Assembly (NCBI RefSeq): GCF_029207735.1 | Contig: NZ_CP104395.1 | Coordinates: forward strand, 540,692 to 604,691 | Source of the DNA: Candidatus Nanohalococcus occultus | GTDB taxonomy: Archaea > Nanohalarchaeota > Nanosalinia > Nanosalinales > Nanosalinaceae | Reading direction: 5' to 3' | Length of the DNA stretch: 64,000 nucleotides | Shown here: positions 31,886-38,866 of the stretch, piece by piece | Layout: each line of letters begins with the position of its first letter | How positions within the stretch are numbered: the stretch's first letter is position 1 | The notes under the pieces: generated by a model | What the model was told of the DNA's origin: nothing | The model's input: only the letters and a program-made list of their open reading frames with translations | The model's database searches: none | Made by a program: the position numbers and the translations under genes

Positions 31886-33937
31886 CTATATTGCTGAAGC
31901 TTGCTGAGCTTCTGTATATTCAAACTCGGTTTCAACCTCTATGTCTTCGTACGCCTTAGAATCAAAGTTCATTGGGTCAAGTGCGGCACCGATCTCTCTG
32001 AGAGCATCGTTAGAAGCGACTCCGTTTGGATCCCGTTGGTATGAAGCTTCGACCTCAAGGTTGTTAGGCACTATTCTATCTACGGAGTATTCGAACTCAG
32101 CCTTTGCTTCCAAGGCTTTTTTATCTCTCGTTTTCATGTAGCTAGAACCATCTTCCTCTTCTAAATCAACTAGTTCTTCTTCAGCCATTTTCTCTATGTC
32201 CTCTTGGAATTCGTCGCTGTACTGTTCAAGAGAACCAAGGTCGTACTCCACACCTCTTGAACCTAGTTTTCCGAACTCATCAGGGCTGTGGTTCTTGGTA
32301 TCTCTCCAAGAGATGTTTCTATTTATTACAATACTGGCTTCATTTTCCTGTAGTTCTTCTTGGTAGCTTGAAATGATAAGATTGCTGATAGGTATCTCAT
32401 GATCTGTTTCATCCTTCAGTTCTCCGTCTTCCACCTCTAAAGAAAGGTGGTTACAGCTACTGAAAACACTTTGTTTAGCTTCTGTTGGAGTACGATAATC
32501 GGATTCTTCTTCATCCTCAAATACGGCTTCGATGTACTGTATGTCACTATCTTTGTCTTCGACAACTTTCGCTTCTGCTTCCTCGAAGTTTTCATCTATT
32601 TTCCTCAATTCTTCATCCCATCCGGCGTCTTCTATTAGTTCTTCTTGAGTGGAATATCCGAAGTCGCTCAGAATCTCTCCTAGTTCTTCGCCTTTGTTGG
32701 CGTATTCTGACCAGTTATCCAGTTCTTCTAGTGTCTTGATTCTGTATTCGGCATTTTCAATCTCTAGGTTTTCTGCCTTAGCATTATTTTGTTCAAACAT
32801 GTCGAGGATTCTTTCTTCATATCTGGAGTTGAGGAATGCTTCTTCAGTGAAAGGATCATTCTCCATTAGTTCCGCTACTTTCTCAACATCTTTGCTGTTG
32901 AGTTCTCTTAAATCTCCTTCCTCAATATCTGAGATTGAAAACCCTCCGAATCCTGTACCAAATACTATATCTTCCACAAGTTCTTCTGTCTCAAATTCGG
33001 TATACCTGTCTGTTCTATCCACTGTTGCTCCTGTATCATAGTCTCCAACCCTCTCTTCGTCCGCATATCTTCCTTCAGGGATTGTAAATGTTAGATTTAC
33101 ATTGCCGACCTCTGTAAATTCTTCAACTTCTCCTGGAATATGCTCTTTTTCTAGGTTAGCAAAAGATATTACATCATCTTTGTCTTCAAGGCTTCGAATG
33201 TCTGGAGCTTCGAGGTCGACTGCTGACAACCACCCTTTCAGAGTCAGGTTTCCGTTTTCGCTGACTAATCCTATCTCTCTTGCTTGTTCATATCCTTCTT
33301 CAAACTCTCTTCTTTCAATATCCTCCGATCTTACTGCTTCTCCTACGTTATTGTTTTCCAGCATCATTCTAGGAACCTGGTTTCTTTCAAAAACAGCGTT
33401 GTCCTGCCTAATTCTGAGGTTTCTTGCGAGTCTCTGTGTCTGTTCAGGGTTAAGTGGCTCTCCATCTAGTTCTATGCGATAGCTGTGAATATCGCCTTCA
33501 TTATCTAGCTGTAGATGCTCAAGCCCTCTATTTACGCCATCTCTATTTCTTACATTTCTTGTTTCTTCTCTGTAGGAGTCTTCATCCATTAGAGTCCACC
33601 ACTTAATGTTTCCTACGTCTTGGAATCCATCGAGGTTCTGATTTACGAAGTATTCTTCTCCTACTACCTGTGCTTCTGTTCCGTCTTCAAGTTCTACTGT
33701 ATTTTCTTCTGGGTTGTTGAGGCTTCTGATTGGTGCTTGGAAGTGGTTTCTTACTACGCCTCTCAAGTTTTCGTCTGCGATTTCGCTAACTTGTCTTACT
33801 GCATCTTCCACATCTTCGTTTTCTACATCTTCCATCCTATCTATTATTTGTTCCAAATCTGCTTCGCTTCTTGGCGAATAGACATCTTGTTCTCTTTCTC
33901 CAGTATCCGGAGTGTTTATGTTCTGAGCAGCAGCCAT
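31886..33937 (-). CDS. 683-residue unknown acidic protein, accessory operon
   Basis: A large, very acidic protein with no recognised domain, no signal peptide and no membrane segment. It has charged helices with coiled-coil character at about 20-60 and 375-470 and alternating beta-like stretches (NVNLTFTIPEGRYADEER; VNRNISWRDTKNHSPDE). One Cys (SSCNHLS). Many short repeats of Glu/Asp/Asn suggest a halophilic scaffold or structural protein. It overlaps the gene upstream by one base and is last in the three-gene operon. Codon choice is richer in AT than in the neighbours, which supports horizontal transfer. Confidence 0.6.
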   Translation of the reverse strand: MAAAQNINTPDTGEREQDVYSPRSEADLEQIIDRMEDVENEDVEDAVRQVSEIADENLRGVVRNHFQAPIRSLNNPEENTVELEDGTEAQVVGEEYFVNQNLDGFQDVGNIKWWTLMDEDSYREETRNVRNRDGVNRGLEHLQLDNEGDIHSYRIELDGEPLNPEQTQRLARNLRIRQDNAVFERNQVPRMMLENNNVGEAVRSEDIERREFEEGYEQAREIGLVSENGNLTLKGWLSAVDLEAPDIRSLEDKDDVISFANLEKEHIPGEVEEFTEVGNVNLTFTIPEGRYADEERVGDYDTGATVDRTDRYTEFETEELVEDIVFGTGFGGFSISDIEEGDLRELNSKDVEKVAELMENDPFTEEAFLNSRYEERILDMFEQNNAKAENLEIENAEYRIKTLEELDNWSEYANKGEELGEILSDFGYSTQEELIEDAGWDEELRKIDENFEEAEAKVVEDKDSDIQYIEAVFEDEEESDYRTPTEAKQSVFSSCNHLSLEVEDGELKDETDHEIPISNLIISSYQEELQENEASIVINRNISWRDTKNHSPDEFGKLGSRGVEYDLGSLEQYSDEFQEDIEKMAEEELVDLEEEDGSSYMKTRDKKALEAKAEFEYSVDRIVPNNLEVEASYQRDPNGVASNDALREIGAALDPMNFDSKAYEDIEVETEFEYTEAQQASAI

Positions 33938-34653
33938 TAGATCATCCCTCCGTTTTCTGAGCCATCGTAGTCAAGAGGAGCAATCACTGATTTCCCCCAT
34001 CCAGATCCCGTGTCATAATTCAGGAAATAGGTTTGGCGCCCTTCTGGAATTGTTTCGATTTCCCCAATCGTTAGGTTTGACTGTATTTCGGTTTGGAAAT
34101 CCTTTTCTTCTTTTTTCAAATCGTAAATAGATTTTGCTGCCTGTGCTGAAGTCGTTCCAGCAAAAACTTCAAGCGCATTTATGCCCATTAAAGGGTCGTG
34201 GAGTTGTGTTCCCGATAAGACGGCTGCACCTGCTCCAACCGCTGCCAGGCCACTTACAATTGAGGTGCCTAAAGCTTGATTATAAGAAGGATTGTTTCCT
34301 TCAGCCACCACAGGTAATTTGGTCAGAAATTCTGTAATATCTTCCTTAGGGACTTCCTGGTCTACCGTAAAGTAAAATCCTACGTTTCTTTGGGTTTTTT
34401 GAGCTTCAATGATCTCTCTAGTGGCAGATTCGATAAACTCGCCGTACGAACAAGTATCGCCGATACCGTCAATGTTTTTGAATAATCCGTTTTCCTCTCT
34501 ATCTCTTACCTTGAATTCGTCTAGACTGGAAATATCCCCATCATATCTGAATTCGGCATTTGAAAAATCATCCTTCTCATCTATATCCCACCCTATTCCT
34601 TCAAGGCTGTAAAAATCCCACTCATTATCAGACTCAGGCGAGTTTACACTCAC
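33937..34653 (-). CDS. 238-residue unknown protein with hydrophobic hairpin, accessory operon
   Basis: A protein with an acidic N-terminal domain (1-125), then a hydrophobic, Ala/Gly-rich stretch (about 126-160, SIVSGLAAVGAGAAVLSG) that could be a membrane hairpin or a channel-type segment, and a C-terminal beta domain (FLNYDTGSGWGKSVIAPL). The start is GTG at 34653, overlapping the TGA of the PEP-synthase-like gene. No family recognised. Together with the neighbours it suggests a membrane-linked complex. Confidence 0.6.
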   Translation of the reverse strand: MSVNSPESDNEWDFYSLEGIGWDIDEKDDFSNAEFRYDGDISSLDEFKVRDREENGLFKNIDGIGDTCSYGEFIESATREIIEAQKTQRNVGFYFTVDQEVPKEDITEFLTKLPVVAEGNNPSYNQALGTSIVSGLAAVGAGAAVLSGTQLHDPLMGINALEVFAGTTSAQAAKSIYDLKKEEKDFQTEIQSNLTIGEIETIPEGRQTYFLNYDTGSGWGKSVIAPLDYDGSENGGMI

Positions 34654-36101
34654 AGAGAATCACTTCCGTCATATAGTTCTCCTTCGTGGCCGTTTACTGC
34701 CATGTAGAGAGGATCGCCGTGTTCAAGACTTTCTTCTATGTCTGTTTCGAGTGCCCCCATGTACATTGTTCCCTCTTCTGCTGCAACAGTGGTTGCATGA
34801 CAACTTCTACCTGAATCACTGCCAACTATCGCCTCCATGTTTTCTGTCAAATTCTGTATTTCATTACTCATGATATTTGTGACTAAGATATATCCGTCTG
34901 AGAATTCCGAATCATATTCCCTAATCTCATTCCTAACATCTCTATATTGTTCATCTACTGGGTCCGTATCGTAAAGTCCGTCTGGATCAGTGTCTCTAAC
35001 AACTAGAGCAGGCGCTTCTAAAATGCCATGATTTGCAACTGTTTCAGTTTCAGCTAGTGTTTCATTTGTCGGAGGTTCGATGTCGCCTGGCATATCGAAA
35101 GCTGGTTGATCGTATCCATCAACTGTGATTGGTCTTCCTTGAAGCACCCAGAGATTTCCTTCATTGTCGTAAGCCGCTTCAATATCCATAGGTGAGTCAT
35201 AAGTTGATTGAATATTTGCTGCCTTCTCAGCGAGATCCTCTACTTGACTCTCTGAAATTATAGAAACTGATTCAAAAGGATATTTGTTTTTATGATCCAT
35301 CTCTGTAGCTTCAGCTTCTGCTCTAGGACTTTCAGGCCTATCCATTTCGACTTCTATGCGCTCTCTTTCTCCATCCTCTACCGCATCTCCAGGTGTCTCA
35401 CAGAGCTCCATATAGACGTTTTGTGGGTCTCCATTAGGATGTGCACTGAATATTACTCCTCCAGAAGCAGTATCTATGGCTTCCTGTACTGGTACAGCAA
35501 CTCCGCCGAAGCTTTCCATATCATTGTCCAATAAGTAGTTAAGTGCCGTCTCACTGAACGCTGTCGAATAAACTGCTTTTATGCCTTTGAAAACTCCATT
35601 TTTGGCGTTTGAGTATCTAATATCTCCCGATAAGAATTCTTCACTGGCTATAACCCCTCCGTTATTTGAAATAGGACCGAAGCTTTCGAGCCTTCCTGCT
35701 CCTGAGTTGTCTTCTCCGTCTTCGTTGACTGCGGAGCTTCTTGTAAAGAATTCTGGTTCGTAGTCTTGTAGTGCTTCGTCAATCTCTGCTTCGTAGTTTG
35801 AAGGTATCTGGTTGTTTAGGAATATTTCTTGAGTAGTGTCTTGGATTTCCGAAAGAGTAACATCTCCTCTTTGTCTATTAGTTTGAATCCAGTCGAGGTC
35901 TACATCTCCGTCGTTGTCGATCCATTCTAGTCCTTGTATTTCGGATTGCTGGACGAACTCGTCGTAGCCGTCAGCGTTTACAATAAAGCCTGGAGGTACG
36001 TTATTGAACTGTGCGAGTTCGAGTAGGTTTGCTCCTTTCCCTCCCCAATCTTCAGTTGACGGAGTTAGTACCGGATCGCCTATGTGCTTTACTTCTTTCA
36101 T
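34650..36101 (-). CDS. PEP-synthase-like ATP-grasp plus phosphohistidine domain protein (no PEP barrel)
   Basis: A 483-residue protein. The first ~330 residues are the PEP synthase/PPDK/rifampicin phosphotransferase ATP-grasp domain: GGKGANL (20-26), FTRSSAVNEDGE, SGGVIFSAHPNGDP and LWVLQGRPIT. Then a swivelling phosphohistidine domain with GRSCHATTVAAEEG, His435 being the phosphorylated residue. In PEP synthase a PEP-binding barrel follows, in Rph a rifampicin domain lies between; both are missing. So the acceptor is unknown or lies on another protein, perhaps on one of the two operon partners. The ATG at 36101 is preferred because AGGTGG lies 6 bases upstream. Confidence 0.75.
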   Translation of the reverse strand: MKEVKHIGDPVLTPSTEDWGGKGANLLELAQFNNVPPGFIVNADGYDEFVQQSEIQGLEWIDNDGDVDLDWIQTNRQRGDVTLSEIQDTTQEIFLNNQIPSNYEAEIDEALQDYEPEFFTRSSAVNEDGEDNSGAGRLESFGPISNNGGVIASEEFLSGDIRYSNAKNGVFKGIKAVYSTAFSETALNYLLDNDMESFGGVAVPVQEAIDTASGGVIFSAHPNGDPQNVYMELCETPGDAVEDGERERIEVEMDRPESPRAEAEATEMDHKNKYPFESVSIISESQVEDLAEKAANIQSTYDSPMDIEAAYDNEGNLWVLQGRPITVDGYDQPAFDMPGDIEPPTNETLAETETVANHGILEAPALVVRDTDPDGLYDTDPVDEQYRDVRNEIREYDSEFSDGYILVTNIMSNEIQNLTENMEAIVGSDSGRSCHATTVAAEEGTMYMGALETDIEESLEHGDPLYMAVNGHEGELYDGSDSL

Positions 36102-36170
36102 ATTTACCACCTAGCAGTAACACTTTAAACATGTTTTGGTTAGATATCTGCCACAGCAAAATTAGATCTC

Positions 36171-36225
36171 TATTCAAAAAGTTCGTGTTCAAAAAGAATT
36201 CTTGAGCAAAGCCGTTTAATTGGGC
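36171..36225 (+). repeat. right repeat cluster of the accessory block
   Basis: TATTCAAAAA (36171-36180), TGTTCAAAAA (36186-36195) and CGTTTAATTGGGC (36213-36225). The 13-mer is identical to that at 31608-31620 and in the same orientation, so the three-gene operon lies between direct repeats about 4.6 kb apart. Part of the 13-mer (GTTTAATTG) could also act as the TATA box of the gene at 36261. Confidence 0.55.
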
Positions 36226-36260
36226 AGAACTAACTTGTAAACCAGGAGACAACTTAGGCT

Positions 36261-36521
36261 ATGGACCCCATGAAGGACGTGAAACAAGATGTGATCTCGA
36301 AGATGGCACAGGCTTCCGTAGAGAACTTATCCGACAAGGAAGCTCTGGAATTACACGGACAGGCGGCATCTCTTCTTGAAGACGCCTCAAAACACGAGTA
36401 CCGAGACGATCTGGACGACAACAAAGCACATTTCCTCTACGGAGAAGCATTGAGGAAACTGGAATATTATGAAAACGTCCGGGAGCTTGACAAAGGAGCC
36501 TATACGTCCGATTACCTTTAG
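36261..36521 (+). CDS. small helical protein of unknown function
   Basis: An 86-residue protein, all-helical by pattern (VKQDVISKMAQASVENLS; ALELHGQAASLLEDASKHEY). No Cys, no membrane part, no family recognised. The helices resemble small tetratricopeptide-like or bundle proteins. It lies between the accessory operon and a metallo-hydrolase gene on the plus strand. Confidence 0.55.
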   Translation: MDPMKDVKQDVISKMAQASVENLSDKEALELHGQAASLLEDASKHEYRDDLDDNKAHFLYGEALRKLEYYENVRELDKGAYTSDYL

Positions 36522-36596
36522 GCTCTCTATTCTTGTTCGAGAGGTTCCGGTTCAAGGACCTCTCTGTTTTTGAGTTTTCTCCGATAAAAGTTTTTT

Positions 36597-37373
36597 ATGA
36601 AGCTTAACTTTCTCGGAACAGGTGGCGGAAGATACGCGACCGGAGAACAAGACCGTCGGACCGGAGGAATCGTAGTTGAAACACAGGAAACCCAGATACA
36701 TATTGATCCCGGGCCAGGCGCACTTGTCTGGAACCATGAAGAGATCGAAGAACCATTGGAGACGGAGGCAGTGATTGTCTCACACGCACATCTGGATCAC
36801 GCAAACGACGCAGAAGCCATAATCGAGATGATGACAGAGGCCGCCAAGCTACCAGGGAACCTTTTCGCGAACGAAACCGCTTTGAACAGCTACGGCGACA
36901 TCGAACAATGTATATCGAACTTCCACCAAGAACTATGCCTGAATGTAAAAACACTGGAGGAAGGCTCAAGCTTCGAGTTCAAGGACGTAACTATCGAAAG
37001 CCAGCACATGTTCCACGGCGATCCGAAAACCGCAGGACTAAAGATAAAAGGAGAGAAAACCATTGGTTTCTGGACGGATACAGAGTTTTCCGAAGAGCTA
37101 CTCGGGTTTTACGAAGAATGTGACTGGCTTGTAATTTACTGTACTCGTCCGAAGGATCGTGGTGTTCCAAGCCATACCGGTATCAGCGACGTACCGAAGA
37201 TTCTGGAAGCAGTTCAGCCGGAAAAATGCCTTCTAACCCATTTCGGGAAAGCAATGTTGGACTCGGACATGGAAGCGCAAAAAGAGTGGTTGAAAGAACA
37301 GACAGACGTGAAAATTACCTTCGCCGAGGACGGGATGAGTTTCCCCGGGAACCGAAGCCTCGGTGACTTCTAG
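36597..37373 (+). CDS. metallo-beta-lactamase-fold hydrolase
   Basis: A 258-residue MBL-fold protein. The metal motif HAHLDH is at 63-68, the third ligand is near MFHGD (about 140), and the late motifs WTDTEF and LTHFGK (Asp and His) complete the site. It resembles RNase Z-like or lactonase-type arms of the family but has no beta-CASP or RNase Z exosite. It is about the usual length for a stand-alone MBL domain. Substrate unknown. Confidence 0.8.
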   Translation: MKLNFLGTGGGRYATGEQDRRTGGIVVETQETQIHIDPGPGALVWNHEEIEEPLETEAVIVSHAHLDHANDAEAIIEMMTEAAKLPGNLFANETALNSYGDIEQCISNFHQELCLNVKTLEEGSSFEFKDVTIESQHMFHGDPKTAGLKIKGEKTIGFWTDTEFSEELLGFYEECDWLVIYCTRPKDRGVPSHTGISDVPKILEAVQPEKCLLTHFGKAMLDSDMEAQKEWLKEQTDVKITFAEDGMSFPGNRSLGDF

Positions 37374-37526
37374 GCACATGCTTCGGTCGCAGCTGTAAGA
37401 ACAGCGATCAGAACGATCGATTTAGAGACTCCTTTGGAAAAATAACTCGTTCAAAACAAGATTACAGGAAGAAATAAAGAATAATGTAGGTTACTGGGCG
37501 GCTGCCTGGTCTATCGATAGCTGCTA

Positions 37527-38738
37527 TTATGCTCCTGCTTCAGCCGTCTGATTTGTATCTGTTCCCGGTGCTGAAGGCGCTCTCTGTGCTTGTACCTGTT
37601 GCTGGAACTGCTGTTGAGCGAACTTATAGCCTTCTATGTATGCTTCGGCCTCATTCTGTTCGTAACCTTTATCCTCCATCAGTCCTTCGACAAGAGATGC
37701 TTCTTCTTGTGATTGCTGCTCTTGCTGTTCTTGTGCCTGCCTTTGAACACGTTCTCTAGGATCTTCAAAGATCTGTTCGTAGCTATGATCTTCGTACATG
37801 CCGCCTTGAAGTTCAACTTCGGAAGCACCTAAAGCAGAGTTGATGACCTTAGCATCTCCTACTGTTTTGTCTCCGCTTCCGTGGTCGTGGCCTCCTAGAA
37901 CCATATCTACAGCTCCGGATTCTGCCAGATCTCTGTTGATGTCGGATCCGTACTTCCATTCTTCGTCTCTTGTTACCGCGTGATCCGCTAGGATTACCGG
38001 TTTGTCATATTCTGCGAGTTTTTCTTCAATCGCCTGTTTCTCTTCTCTGTATTCTTTGTGTTCTTCTGTGATTAGTTCATCCGGAACGTCTCTATAGTCT
38101 AAGCTTTCAGGATCAACATCCGTGTTGAATCCGCCGGTAACTGACTTGTAGACTGTTCCCCAGTTTCTTGGATCTACATAGTCCCAGACACCGAAGTCTT
38201 CGGTTGGATCGTCTTCTTCCAGCTCTCCGGCTATCTCTTCAAAGTCGTATCCGAATCCGCCATCTTTGTCACCGGGTTCTCCAGGTAGTTCAGGGTCCTG
38301 ATGTGTGTCTCCGAAGTAAAATACGTGATCTTCTTTCTCAACTACCGAGTTTCTAACATCGTTTACGCCATCGTGCTGGGCTATAATTACATCAAAAATG
38401 CTTTCGGCATCCTCAGGGTCTTCACCTTCTTTGCCAGTAAGCTCTGTATAAACCGAGGTATCATCATCAATCTGTTCTCTGACCTCATCGTATGTAGGTA
38501 CGTGACCGTGCTTGCCAGTCATATCGTGGTTGCCTGGCATGAAATCCCACTCTGCGTCAGAATCACTTCTGGCCTCAAACTCAGAGTCAAGGGCTTTGGC
38601 TCGATCATAAAGATTGTCATGATCGCCCATGTAGATCGCATCGCCAGTCTCCACCACATGCCCATTTACAGACTGTATATCCTGTTCATCTGCCGATCCA
38701 TGTGCGTCAGACCAGTGGTGGAATTGGGTTGAGACCAT
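37527..38738 (-). CDS. calcineurin-like metallophosphoesterase with Gln-rich tail
   Basis: A 403-residue protein. The metal motifs are SDAH (Asp11, His13), GD-type acids at 33 and 39 (TGDAIYMGDHDN), GNHD (69-72), a late His (LADHAVTRDE) and GGHDHG. It is larger than simple members because of acidic insertions (140-220). The last 90 residues are Gln-rich and probably coiled (QRQAQEQQEQQSQEEAS). The ATG at 38738 is 27 bases from a TATA box, so the message is leaderless. It shares the palindrome TTACTCAT-GTAAC with the small operon at 31565, so both are probably controlled together. Confidence 0.78.
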   Translation of the reverse strand: MVSTQFHHWSDAHGSADEQDIQSVNGHVVETGDAIYMGDHDNLYDRAKALDSEFEARSDSDAEWDFMPGNHDMTGKHGHVPTYDEVREQIDDDTSVYTELTGKEGEDPEDAESIFDVIIAQHDGVNDVRNSVVEKEDHVFYFGDTHQDPELPGEPGDKDGGFGYDFEEIAGELEEDDPTEDFGVWDYVDPRNWGTVYKSVTGGFNTDVDPESLDYRDVPDELITEEHKEYREEKQAIEEKLAEYDKPVILADHAVTRDEEWKYGSDINRDLAESGAVDMVLGGHDHGSGDKTVGDAKVINSALGASEVELQGGMYEDHSYEQIFEDPRERVQRQAQEQQEQQSQEEASLVEGLMEDKGYEQNEAEAYIEGYKFAQQQFQQQVQAQRAPSAPGTDTNQTAEAGA

Positions 38739-38760
38739 ATACCTATATTGTAACCGCAGC

Positions 38761-38769
38761 CTTATAATA
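38761..38769 (-). promoter_or_regulatory. TATA box of the calcineurin-like gene
   Basis: The minus strand reads TATTATAAG, centred 27 bases before the ATG at 38738. Confidence 0.6.
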
Positions 38770-38785
38770 GTTACTCATATGTAAC
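38770..38785. promoter_or_regulatory. operator-like palindrome next to the TATA box
   Basis: GTTAC-TCATAT-GTAAC is an inverted repeat directly upstream of the TATA box. The position is suitable for an activator or a competitor of TBP/TFB. It matches the element at 31576-31594. Confidence 0.5.
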
Positions 38786-38866
38786 AACAAGTCTATCTTT
38801 TCTGGTATACTCCAACTGTTTTAAGAATCAATCCCAGAGGTTCTAACTGTAGAGGTTAACAAAATA

